Both the position numbers and the translations under genes were made by a program. A DNA stretch of 64,000 nt from Marinilabiliaceae bacterium ANBcel2 (lineage in GTDB: Bacteria > Bacteroidota > Bacteroidia > Bacteroidales > Marinilabiliaceae): assembly GCA_029688995.1 (NCBI GenBank), contig JARULA010000001.1, forward strand, positions 434,001-498,000, written 5' to 3'. The notes beneath the pieces were generated by a model that saw only the letters and a program-made list of their open reading frames with translations, was not told the DNA's origin and did no database searches. Below, in pieces: positions 17,988 to 27,058 of the stretch (position 1 is the stretch's first letter; every line of letters starts with the position of its first letter).

Positions 17988-18626
17988 ATGATTAAAGCAT
18001 GTTTATTTGATTTGGATGGTGTTATTACCGATACTGCCAAATATCATTATATAGCCTGGAAAACCCTCGCTGATGAATTGGGTTTTGATTTCACTCCTGT
18101 AGATAATGAACAACTTAAAGGCGTAAGCAGAAAAGAGTCGTTAGAGATATTATTAAATATAGGTAATATACTTAAATCTGAAGAGGAGAAAGAAAAACTG
18201 GCAGAATATAAAAACAGTTTATACCGAACCTATATTTTAAAAATGACACCAGAAGAGCTGTTACCCGGTGCAAAAGAGTTTTTATTGGAATGTAGAAAAA
18301 ACAAGATAAAAACTGCATTAGGTTCAGCAAGTAAAAATGCACAAACAATTATAGAGAGGTTAAAGATAAGTGATCTCTTTGATGCAGTAATTGATGGAAC
18401 CCATACTTTAAAAGCTAAACCAAATCCTGAAGTTTTCTTAAAAGGAGCAGAAGCTTTATCGGTTAAACCAGAAGAGTGTATAGTTTTTGAAGATGCTGTA
18501 TCAGGTGTTGATGCTGCAAAAGCTGCAGGAATGAAAGTTATAGGTATAGGATCCCCTTCTATATTAAATAAAGCCGATTTTACTATTGACTCATTAGAGG
18601 AGATCTCATTAAAACAAATTCTTTAA
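17988..18626 (+). CDS. pgmB: Beta-phosphoglucomutase
   Basis: A 212-residue HAD-superfamily enzyme that converts beta-glucose-1-phosphate to glucose-6-phosphate in the cytoplasm. The catalytic aspartates are in ACLFDLDGVITDTA near the N-terminus. The cap domain contains the beta-PGM pattern QLKGVSRKESLEILL, followed by ALGSASKNAQTII, KAKPNPEVFLKGAE and CIVFEDAVSGVDAAKAAGMK. I chose the ATG at 17988, which gives MIKACLFDLDG; an upstream TTG frame only adds a non-conserved extension. The gene lies 11 bp before the GH65 maltose phosphorylase whose product it uses. Confidence 0.93.
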   Translation: MIKACLFDLDGVITDTAKYHYIAWKTLADELGFDFTPVDNEQLKGVSRKESLEILLNIGNILKSEEEKEKLAEYKNSLYRTYILKMTPEELLPGAKEFLLECRKNKIKTALGSASKNAQTIIERLKISDLFDAVIDGTHTLKAKPNPEVFLKGAEALSVKPEECIVFEDAVSGVDAAKAAGMKVIGIGSPSILNKADFTIDSLEEISLKQIL

Positions 18627-18637
18627 AGCCGATAATA

Positions 18638-20950
18638 ATGAAAACATATATTAAATCCGATTCATGGAAAATAATTGAAGAAGAATTCAACCCGGATAAT
18701 CAAAGATCTTCAGAAAGCATTTTTAGTCTGGGCAACGGACAAATGGGACAAAGAGCTAATTTTGAAGAGAAGTATAGCGGCTCTTCATTACAAGGTTCCT
18801 ATATGGCAGGAGTTTATTATCCTGATAAAACAAGAGTTGGCTGGTGGAAAAATGGCTACCCGGAATATTTTGCCAAGGTTATAAACTCTCCCAGCTGGAT
18901 TAATATACATATACGGATAAATGGAGAGGAGCTTGATTTAAAAAAATGTAAAACAGAGGATTTTATTAGAACCCTTGATATGCAAAAAGGTCTTTTAACA
19001 AGATCTTTTAATGCCACTCTTAACAATGGAGTTAAAATTAAAGCTGAAGCTTCAAGATTCCTAAGCATGAACGATCCTGAGTGCGGATTAATAAAATACA
19101 CAATAACTCCGCTTAATTTTACAGGCAAAATTGTTGTAGATCCATTCATAGATGGAGATGTTGAAAATGAAGACTCAAATTATGGGGAGAAATTTTGGAA
19201 TATAGAAGAAACCAAAAGTGATAAAGATAAATCTTCATTAATTGCGCAAACAAAAAAACTTGATTTTAAAATTGCATACTGCTCAACATGGACTATTAAT
19301 GGTACAGCAGATGTAAAAGCATATAATACATCAGTAAAAGCAGGCTCTATCATTGAAGTTCCTGCAGTTGAAGGCAAAACCATTGTTTTTGAGAAATATA
19401 CCGGAATAGCAAGCTCTTTAAACCACAACAGTAACTCTTTATTGCATATTGCAGAAAAAAAAGCAACAAATGCAAAAAGCAAAGGATTTGATCAAATGGA
19501 AAAAGAGCATATTAATAGATGGGCAGAAATATGGAAACAGAGTGATATAAAAATAGAGGGAGATATTAAAGCTCAACAAGGGATAAGATTTAATATATTC
19601 CATATAAACCAAACATACACTGGTGAGGATGAGAGATTTAATATTGGACCTAAAGGTTTTACCGGAGAAAAATATGGAGGCAGTACTTACTGGGATACCG
19701 AAGCCTACTGTATCCCATTCTTTTTAGCAACAGCTCCACCACATGTTACTAAGAATTTATTAATTTACAGATACAAACATCTACAAAAAGCTATTGAAAA
19801 TGGAGCCAAATTAGGTTTTACCAACGGAGCAGCTCTATATCCAATGGTCACAATGAATGGAGAAGAGTGTCATAACGAATGGGAGATAACTTTTGAAGAG
19901 GTTCACCGTAACTCAGCAATTGCATTTGCTATCTATAATTATATAAGACATACAGGCGATGAACAATATTTAGATAAGTACGGATTAGAAGTTTTGATAG
20001 CTATATCTCGTTTTTGGGCTCAACGAGTAAACTGGTCAAATAAAAAGAAAAAGTATGTAATGTTGGGAGTAACTGGTCCAAATGAGTACGAAAACAACAT
20101 TAACAACAACTGGTACACCAATCAAATGGCAGTATGGTGTCTTAACTATACAATCGAGTCTCTTGAGAAGGTAAAAAAATCAAACAGCAATCGTTATAAT
20201 GAAATAGTAGAAAAAACAAGCTTCAACTTTAAAGAGGAGGTATCACTCTGGAATGAGATAGCAAATAATATACACCTGCCGTATAATAAAGAGTTAAACA
20301 TATTTATGCAGCAGGATGGCTACATGAACAAAATTCAACAAACATCAGATGAGCTACCTCAGGAGGTTCGTCCAATTAATCAACACTGGTCATGGGACCG
20401 AATTCTTCGCTCCTGCTTTATAAAACAGGCTGACACTCTTCAAGGAATATATGTACTCGAAGATAAATTTGATACTGAAACAATACGAAGACATTTTGAT
20501 TTTTATGAACCGCGAACGCTCCATGAATCTTCCCTCTCACCATGCGTTCACTCTATATTAGCAGCAAGAACAGCAAAAATAGAAAAGGCTTACGAGCTAT
20601 ACCTTAGAACCAGTCGGCTTGATATAGATGACTATAACAATGAGGTGCATGAAGGGCTGCATATAACCAGCATGGCAGGCACATGGATGTCAATTGTGGA
20701 AGGATTTGGAGGCAAAAGGGTAAAAGAGGGCAATCTCCACTTTAACCCGGTTATCCCCAAAAAGTGGAGTGAGTTCTCATTCAAGATCACCTTTAAAGGT
20801 GATGATATGCAAATAAAGGTCGATAAAGATAAAATATCAATCACATCATATTCAAAGAAAGAATTTAATATATATGTTTATGATGAAAAAATAACAGTAA
20901 AACCTCAAGTTACAGTTTCATTAAAATTAAAACCTAACTATTATGCATAA
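18638..20950 (+). CDS. Maltose phosphorylase, GH65
   Basis: A 770-residue GH65 inverting phosphorylase without a signal peptide, so cytoplasmic. It splits maltose with phosphate into glucose and beta-glucose-1-phosphate. The GH65 signature GFTGEKYGGSTYWDTEAY (about 340-357) and the catalytic glutamate in VTGPNEYENN (Glu483) are present. The loop ECHNEWEITFEEVHRN (about 410-425) matches the form seen in maltose phosphorylases rather than in trehalose or kojibiose phosphorylases. A glycan-binding N-terminal beta domain (1-270), an alpha-barrel and a C-terminal beta domain give the standard length. Its stop codon overlaps the start of the next gene by 8 bp, and pgmB lies just before it. This is the core intracellular enzyme of the locus. 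Confidence 0.95.
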   Translation: MKTYIKSDSWKIIEEEFNPDNQRSSESIFSLGNGQMGQRANFEEKYSGSSLQGSYMAGVYYPDKTRVGWWKNGYPEYFAKVINSPSWINIHIRINGEELDLKKCKTEDFIRTLDMQKGLLTRSFNATLNNGVKIKAEASRFLSMNDPECGLIKYTITPLNFTGKIVVDPFIDGDVENEDSNYGEKFWNIEETKSDKDKSSLIAQTKKLDFKIAYCSTWTINGTADVKAYNTSVKAGSIIEVPAVEGKTIVFEKYTGIASSLNHNSNSLLHIAEKKATNAKSKGFDQMEKEHINRWAEIWKQSDIKIEGDIKAQQGIRFNIFHINQTYTGEDERFNIGPKGFTGEKYGGSTYWDTEAYCIPFFLATAPPHVTKNLLIYRYKHLQKAIENGAKLGFTNGAALYPMVTMNGEECHNEWEITFEEVHRNSAIAFAIYNYIRHTGDEQYLDKYGLEVLIAISRFWAQRVNWSNKKKKYVMLGVTGPNEYENNINNNWYTNQMAVWCLNYTIESLEKVKKSNSNRYNEIVEKTSFNFKEEVSLWNEIANNIHLPYNKELNIFMQQDGYMNKIQQTSDELPQEVRPINQHWSWDRILRSCFIKQADTLQGIYVLEDKFDTETIRRHFDFYEPRTLHESSLSPCVHSILAARTAKIEKAYELYLRTSRLDIDDYNNEVHEGLHITSMAGTWMSIVEGFGGKRVKEGNLHFNPVIPKKWSEFSFKITFKGDDMQIKVDKDKISITSYSKKEFNIYVYDEKITVKPQVTVSLKLKPNYYA

Positions 20951-22805
20951 AAAGTTAACTTTTCCTATCATAGTTTGCATGCTCATTGCTACAATAAGTG
21001 TAAGAGCTCAAATATCTGAAGTCAAAAGAGTTGAACCATCTTCGTGGTGGATAGGGATGAAAAATCCCACTGTACAACTATTAATACATGAAAAAGATAT
21101 TGGAAAAACTCGTCCTCAAACCGATTATCCGGGAATTAAGATAGAAAGGACTACAGTTGTTGAAAATCTCGACTATCTGTTTATTGATTTAAAAATAGAT
21201 AAAAATAGCTCCCCTGGTATTGTTGAGATAAATTTTTTGAAAAATGAGAACATCCGGCACAAAGCTTTGCTAAATTTAAAAAAGAGAGAAGAGGGTTCAG
21301 CAAAAAGAGAAGGTTTTAATCAAAGCGATGCAATCTATCTAATTATGCCTGACAGATTTGCCAATGCTAATCCCGACAATGATATGATTCCCGGAATGCT
21401 GGAAGAGCCAGATATGTCAGAGCCCTACGGACGACACGGAGGAGACCTTCAAGGAATTATGGAAAACCTTGATTTTATTGAAGAAATGGGTTTTACCTCA
21501 ATATGGCTTAACCCGGTTCTTGAAAATGATCAACCTGAAGCTTCATATCATGGATATGCAATTACAGATTTTTACCAGGTTGACAGGAGACTGGGAACTA
21601 ATAAAGAGTATAAAAAACTGGTGGATGAATGCCGGGAAAGAGGAATAAAAATGATTATGGATATGGTTTTCAACCATTGCGGCAGCAAGCATTGGTGGAT
21701 GGATAACCTCCCCACCGAAGATTGGATTTTTCAATATCCCGAATTCACACGTACAAATTATCGACTAAGCACTGTATCAGATCCCTATGCTTCGCAAGCA
21801 GACCTTGATCTTACAACAAAAGGATGGTTTGATACTACAATGCCGGATATGAATTTGAAAAATGATTTAGTATTAAATTACTTCACACAAAAAAGTATTT
21901 GGTGGATAGAATATGCAGGACTACAAGGAATAAGGATGGATACATACCCATATCCCGATAAAGATGCAATGGCTGAATGGGTTAAAAGAGTAAAATATGA
22001 GTATCCAAATTTTACAATAGTAGGAGAATCATGGATTTCTGATGCATCAAAACTGGCTTACTGGCAAAAGGATTTTCCTAACAGAGATGGATATAATTCA
22101 TATCTGAAAAACTTGATGGACTTCCCACTGGCCGAGGCATTAGGAAGTGCCTTTAATGAAAGTGAAGGCTGGGGAAGAGGAGTTGAAAGATTATATGATG
22201 TACTGGCAGATGATCATCTATACCGATACCCGGATCACCTGGTAGTGTTTGCAGAGAATCATGATTTAGGACGTATTGCCCATTTTTATGATGGTGATAT
22301 CAAAAAAGTAAAAATGGCTATAGCATTTTTAGGAACTATAAGAGGAATTCCGCAGTGGTATTATGGAAGCGAAATAATGATGGGAGGCGATGGCGGAGAA
22401 TCACACGCAGCAATTAGACAAACCTATCCCGGAGGTTGGCCGGGTGATGAAATAAATGCCTTTACAAAAGAGGGAAGAACAGAAGAACAAAACAAAGTTT
22501 TTGATTATCTATCGGCTGTACTAAACTATCGAAAGTCAAGCGAAGTGCTACATACCGGAGACCTTCTTCACTTTTTGCCAGAAAATGAGACCTATGTCTA
22601 TTTCAGGTATAATGAAAAAGAGGCTGTTATGGTAATGATGAATAATAGTGAAAAAAGAGAAAACAAGATAGAACTATCGAGATTTGCTGAAATACTCAAT
22701 GATTATAAAGGCGGAAAAGAGATTGTTTCGGGTAAAATTTTTGAGACATTAAATTATATCACTATTCCTGCAAAAAGTGCGTATATAATAGAGCTAACAA
22801 AATAA
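20943..22805 (+). CDS. Exported GH13 maltodextrin hydrolase (SusA/neopullulanase-like)
   Basis: A 620-residue GH13 enzyme with a Sec signal peptide (ISVRAQ, cut near residue 23) and no lipobox or T9SS tail, so probably periplasmic like SusA. The N-terminal part (about 25-120) is a cyclomaltodextrinase-type beta domain starting KRVEPSSWWIGMKNP. The catalytic motifs are intact: MIMDMVFNH, GIRMDTYPYPDK (nucleophile Asp), TIVGESWIS (acid Glu) and FAENHDLGR (transition-state Asp). It would trim oligosaccharides imported by SusCD to maltose and glucose. The gene begins inside the end of the maltose phosphorylase gene and is followed by a strong terminator, so it closes the lacI-arm operon. Confidence 0.92.
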   Translation: MHKKLTFPIIVCMLIATISVRAQISEVKRVEPSSWWIGMKNPTVQLLIHEKDIGKTRPQTDYPGIKIERTTVVENLDYLFIDLKIDKNSSPGIVEINFLKNENIRHKALLNLKKREEGSAKREGFNQSDAIYLIMPDRFANANPDNDMIPGMLEEPDMSEPYGRHGGDLQGIMENLDFIEEMGFTSIWLNPVLENDQPEASYHGYAITDFYQVDRRLGTNKEYKKLVDECRERGIKMIMDMVFNHCGSKHWWMDNLPTEDWIFQYPEFTRTNYRLSTVSDPYASQADLDLTTKGWFDTTMPDMNLKNDLVLNYFTQKSIWWIEYAGLQGIRMDTYPYPDKDAMAEWVKRVKYEYPNFTIVGESWISDASKLAYWQKDFPNRDGYNSYLKNLMDFPLAEALGSAFNESEGWGRGVERLYDVLADDHLYRYPDHLVVFAENHDLGRIAHFYDGDIKKVKMAIAFLGTIRGIPQWYYGSEIMMGGDGGESHAAIRQTYPGGWPGDEINAFTKEGRTEEQNKVFDYLSAVLNYRKSSEVLHTGDLLHFLPENETYVYFRYNEKEAVMVMMNNSEKRENKIELSRFAEILNDYKGGKEIVSGKIFETLNYITIPAKSAYIIELTK

Positions 22806-22825
22806 ACACACCTAAACTACATGTT

Positions 22826-22864
22826 AAAGCAGTCTTTTGGCCTTTCCAAAAGACTGCTTTTTTT
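22826..22864 (+). terminator. Rho-independent terminator after the GH13 gene
   Basis: A perfect 15-bp stem (AAAGCAGTCTTTTGG with CCAAAAGACTGCTTT) with a 5-nt loop is followed directly by a T run. It separates the maltose operon from the GH31-like gene. Confidence 0.9.
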
Positions 22865-22964
22865 ATTCAATAAATTAACAATATTGGTATTTAAATTAAA
22901 AAAAAATTAAATTGCATTAGCAAAATAAAAAAACCTTTAATCCCTTTAAAAAACCTATAGGTTT

Positions 22965-25286
22965 ATGTCAAAAAAAACTGCAATAATTAATCTCCTCATC
23001 GTAATTATCTCTATAACAAACTCTTTTGTTTTATGCGGTAGCACAACTAAATTTATCAACTATTTCCAAACCAATGAAGGAGTTACAGTTATTACAAATG
23101 ATGGTTATTTAAATATCAGTAAGCCATGGGGTGAAGTTTTTAAAATTTCATTTTCAAAAGACTCTCTATTTCAAAAACCAAGCGATGCTCTCTATTTTAG
23201 GCCTCAAAATTTTAGTAATATTGTTAGAAACAGTAGTGACAGACTGGATATAAGGTTGGGGCACAAAAATGTAACTATAAATAAAAAGCCTTTTAAAATA
23301 AAAATAAAAACAGGAGAAGATTTAAGAAGAGAAGTAGTTATTCAAGGCCCTTTTAACAAAAACAGTAAGTCGGGAGTCTCATTTGATTTAACAAGTCGAG
23401 AAAGAATTATGGGAGGAGGAGCACCCACAAGCCATCTTGACAGAAGAGGTCAAAAAATTCAAATAGGCAGGAATTACCCAAGTATAGATAGAGATACTCA
23501 GGATCATCTATTCCCTCTACCCCTTTTTATCTCTTCAAATAGCTATATGATATTTTATGACACCACTCAAAGAGCAGTAGCTGATATAGGGAGTAGTAAT
23601 AGTGAAGTGTTCAGATTAGAAGCAGAGGAGAGTTTTTTTAATATCTATATATTTACAGGGGAAAATTTTAAAAACCTTATTAAAAATTACACCGATATAA
23701 CAGGCACTCAACCCCTTCCGCCTTTATGGGCTTTAGGAACAGTATTTAAAGGAGATTCTTTTATATCACAAGAAGAATCAAAGAGAACAGTTAACAATTT
23801 ACATAAAAACCATTACTATCCTGACGCGGTACTTTTAAGTCATAAACGCTCATACAGCGATCAAAACAAAGATCATATTCCCGGCAATTTTAATTGGGAC
23901 AATGAATCATGGCCTCTACCCGGCAGATTAATCAGGGAATTCAAAAATGAAGGGATAAACACTATTCTATATACCTCTCCCTATATCTCTAATCTATCAA
24001 AAAACTTCTCTGAAGCCGAATCAAAAAAGTTGTTAGCAAAAAATGATGATAACACTCCGTTTTTAACAACTATAGAGGAACAGCAAGCCGGAATTGTTGA
24101 CCTGTTAAATATGCCTGCAACAGATTGGCTATGGACAAAACATGTACCATTAATTGATCAGGGGGTTGCAGGTTGGTGTGCACTTAGTAAAAACTTACAC
24201 AATTTATACTCACATAAATGGCAAAAAATTTTCAATATAAAATATCGTGCCCTTCATCATGACAAAAGGCTCTTTTTTATGAATAGCCAGGGATATGCCG
24301 GGAGTCAGCGATACTCTATATTTCCATATTTAAGGCATACCCCCGATGGATGGAATGGTTTACAAGACAATATATCATCAATGCTGGCAATGGCAATGTG
24401 TGGTCTTCCCTACATGCACTCTACGGTAAATGCTCCGGACAAAGAACTTTTTATAAGGGAGCTGCAATATGCTACATTTTCCCCACTATTAAAAATTGAT
24501 GCAAAAGCACTTCTCGATATAGAAAATGAAGAGAAAAAGGAGATAATAAAAAAATATCTTAATCTTAGAAAAAAGCTTATTCTTTACAACTACACAGCAG
24601 CATATAAACAGACAGAAAAAGGAGAGCCTCTGGCACGTCCTTTATGTTATGAGCACCCCCATTCATACTTGATTGATATTGCTGACACATATTTTTGGGG
24701 AGATGATATGATAGTCTCGCCTGTTAACTCTCCCGAACAAACATCAAAGAGAGTAGAGCTGCCTGTAGGAAAATGGTTCCATTTTTTTAATAACGATATT
24801 TATGACGGAGGAAGAGGTGTGAATATTGAAACCTCAATCGAAGAAATTCCGGTTTTTGTCAAGGCAGGATCTTTTATTCCTATTGTTGAACCTTTCAATA
24901 CAGTAGATGAGTTAAAAACTGACAATATCGACATTTACTATTACCACCATCAAGAAATAGAAAAGTCACAGGGTCGATTTTTTATCGATGAAGGATCAAA
25001 AGTGTACTCAATAATGGCAGGAGATTATCAACTTTTCGATATTACTCTTAATTTTGATGGCCGAGATCTCAATTTTAATATCTCACACAATAACGGTATA
25101 TACCTGGGAAGACCCGGCAGAAGAGAAATTGATCTTGTAATTAAAAACTTTCAAAGATCACCTCGTAATGTAAGAGTTAACGGTTCAAGCATCGACTATC
25201 GCTTTAGATTTAGAGATAGAGAGCTAAGAATTCCATTTACAATGGGAGAAGAAGATGTCCATATAAGAGTAAGAAAAGACAATTAA
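22965..25286 (+). CDS. GH31-like secreted protein with missing catalytic residues
   Basis: A 773-residue exported protein with a signal peptide (about 1-25) and the whole architecture of a GH31 alpha-glucosidase: N-terminal beta domain, LPPLWALGTVF strand at about 251-261, the barrel (about 255-560) with YAGSQRYSIF (444-453) and MAMCGLPYMHS, and a C-terminal beta domain with FVKAGSFIPI. The catalytic sites do not match. Where GH31 enzymes have 'GxxWxDMNEP' with the nucleophile Asp, this protein has QGVAGWCALSKNLHN (399-413). Where the acid/base Asp should follow GSQRY ('W.GD'), it has SIFPYLRHTPDGW. The usual substrate-binding Asp in the 'D.ID.M' strand is replaced by LLSHKRSY. It is probably inactive and may bind glucan. 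It lies after a terminator but in line with the maltose operon. Confidence 0.8.
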   Translation: MSKKTAIINLLIVIISITNSFVLCGSTTKFINYFQTNEGVTVITNDGYLNISKPWGEVFKISFSKDSLFQKPSDALYFRPQNFSNIVRNSSDRLDIRLGHKNVTINKKPFKIKIKTGEDLRREVVIQGPFNKNSKSGVSFDLTSRERIMGGGAPTSHLDRRGQKIQIGRNYPSIDRDTQDHLFPLPLFISSNSYMIFYDTTQRAVADIGSSNSEVFRLEAEESFFNIYIFTGENFKNLIKNYTDITGTQPLPPLWALGTVFKGDSFISQEESKRTVNNLHKNHYYPDAVLLSHKRSYSDQNKDHIPGNFNWDNESWPLPGRLIREFKNEGINTILYTSPYISNLSKNFSEAESKKLLAKNDDNTPFLTTIEEQQAGIVDLLNMPATDWLWTKHVPLIDQGVAGWCALSKNLHNLYSHKWQKIFNIKYRALHHDKRLFFMNSQGYAGSQRYSIFPYLRHTPDGWNGLQDNISSMLAMAMCGLPYMHSTVNAPDKELFIRELQYATFSPLLKIDAKALLDIENEEKKEIIKKYLNLRKKLILYNYTAAYKQTEKGEPLARPLCYEHPHSYLIDIADTYFWGDDMIVSPVNSPEQTSKRVELPVGKWFHFFNNDIYDGGRGVNIETSIEEIPVFVKAGSFIPIVEPFNTVDELKTDNIDIYYYHHQEIEKSQGRFFIDEGSKVYSIMAGDYQLFDITLNFDGRDLNFNISHNNGIYLGRPGRREIDLVIKNFQRSPRNVRVNGSSIDYRFRFRDRELRIPFTMGEEDVHIRVRKDN

Positions 25287-25313
25287 TTTTAACAACTAAA
25301 ATTAAAAAAGATC

Positions 25314-26975
25314 ATGTATCACAAAAACAAGAGAAGAGGGTTAACATTTAAAGCCGCATTAACCTGTATTATTACTGCCACATTAATATCATGTGAAGCT
25401 GAAAAGAGTACTGATATCAAAAAATTTGGTCACAACGTAATTGAGGATATAAATATTTTATCTTCAGATGAGTTTGAAGGGAGGGCACCTGCAACACAAG
25501 GAGCAGAAAAAACCATAGAATATATAACCTCAAGATTCAGTGATATTGGATTAAAACCAGCAAACAGTGACTCATACCTTCAAGAAATACCATTAATTGA
25601 AGTAACCGGTTCTAACTTTTCAGATCTTATTATATCCGGCAACGAAACCAGCATATCCCTTAACTACCTTGATGATATGGTTGTTGGAAGCTATCGCCTG
25701 CAAGATGAGTTAGAGCTGAAAGAGAGCGAATTGGTATTTGCAGGATATGGGATTGTTGCACCCGAATATAACTGGAATGATTATAAAGATTTAGATGTAG
25801 AAGGAAAAACCGTTGTGGTTATGGTAAATGATCCGGGGTTTGCAACTAAAGATGATTCAATGTTTACAGGCAGTGCTATGACCTATTACGGCAGGTGGAC
25901 ATATAAATTTGAAGAAGCTGCCCGTCAGGGAGCAGCAGGGGCACTTATAATTCACCAAACAGAACCGGCAAGTTACGGATGGGATGTGGTAAGGAATTCA
26001 TGGTCAGGGACACAATACGGAGTTGTGTCAGATAATGAGAACCTGCTGGAAGCTGAAGGATGGATAAGTAAGGAGTCAGCAAAAACCATTTTCGAAAGTG
26101 CAGGAGTTGATTTTGAAGAGTCTCTTAAAAAAGCTTCTCAAAAAGATTTTAGTGCTATAGATCTTAATCTTTCGGCAACAGTCTCTTTTAAAAACAGCTT
26201 TAAAGAGTCGGTCTGCAACAATGTTATAGGCTACATTGAAGGAAGTAAATATCCCGAAGAGACAATAATATACATGGGGCACTGGGATCACCTTGGAATG
26301 GTTGAGACGGAAGATGGTGTTGATATATACAACGGTGCTGTGGATAATGCTACGGGTATTGCCGGACTTTTAGCTATGGCTGAAAAATTCAAAGAGGGCA
26401 ATACTCCTTCGCGTTCAATTGTTTTTATGGCAGTAACTGCCGAAGAGTCGGGGCTTTTAGGTTCAAGATTTTACTCAGACAATCCATTATTTCCGTTAGC
26501 AACAACAGTAGCAGGAATTAATATGGATGCGCTAAATGTTTACGGTCCCACAAATGATGTAACTACAGTAGGATACGGATTTTCAGAAATGGATAACTAT
26601 CTGAAAAAATATGCAGATAAACAAGAAAGAGTTGTAAAGCCCAATCCATATCCCGAAAGAGGATACTATTACCGCTCCGACCATTTTAACCTTGCACGAA
26701 AAGGTGTTCCAATGATCTATGCAAAAGGAGGATCCGATTATATTGGTAAAGATGAGGAGTATGCTCAAATGGTAAGTGAAGATTATAATGCCAGGTATCA
26801 TGATCCATCTGACGTAGTTCATGATCTTTGGTGTTATGATGGCATCTATCAGGATTTATGGCTCTTTTACTATATAGGAAAAGATCTTGCCAATAGTGAC
26901 TCTTTCCCAAATTGGGCTCCTGATAGTGAGTTTAGAGCTGTAAGAGACAAAACTGTTTCAGAAAGAAGAAGATAA
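25314..26975 (+). CDS. M28-family zinc aminopeptidase lipoprotein
   Basis: A 553-residue M28 metallopeptidase. The signal peptide carries a lipobox-like ATLISCEAEK (Cys about 27), so it is membrane anchored. A protease-associated (PA) domain is inserted at about 130-260 (GAAGALIIHQTEPASYGW). The zinc ligands and catalytic residues are visible: YMGHWDHLG (His), GAVDNATGIAGLL (Asp), VTAEESGLLGS (Glu, Glu), GINMDALNVYG (Asp) and YYRSDHFNLA (His). It removes N-terminal residues from peptides in the periplasm or at the surface. It follows the GH31-like gene by 27 bp and could share its transcript, but a functional link is not evident. Confidence 0.9.
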   Translation: MYHKNKRRGLTFKAALTCIITATLISCEAEKSTDIKKFGHNVIEDINILSSDEFEGRAPATQGAEKTIEYITSRFSDIGLKPANSDSYLQEIPLIEVTGSNFSDLIISGNETSISLNYLDDMVVGSYRLQDELELKESELVFAGYGIVAPEYNWNDYKDLDVEGKTVVVMVNDPGFATKDDSMFTGSAMTYYGRWTYKFEEAARQGAAGALIIHQTEPASYGWDVVRNSWSGTQYGVVSDNENLLEAEGWISKESAKTIFESAGVDFEESLKKASQKDFSAIDLNLSATVSFKNSFKESVCNNVIGYIEGSKYPEETIIYMGHWDHLGMVETEDGVDIYNGAVDNATGIAGLLAMAEKFKEGNTPSRSIVFMAVTAEESGLLGSRFYSDNPLFPLATTVAGINMDALNVYGPTNDVTTVGYGFSEMDNYLKKYADKQERVVKPNPYPERGYYYRSDHFNLARKGVPMIYAKGGSDYIGKDEEYAQMVSEDYNARYHDPSDVVHDLWCYDGIYQDLWLFYYIGKDLANSDSFPNWAPDSEFRAVRDKTVSERRR

Positions 26976-27058
26976 CATAACCACAAATAATGTTTGTTAT
27001 ATATGTATATTTTTATATATTTATCTATATTTGCAAACAAACAGACATTATTTAAATT

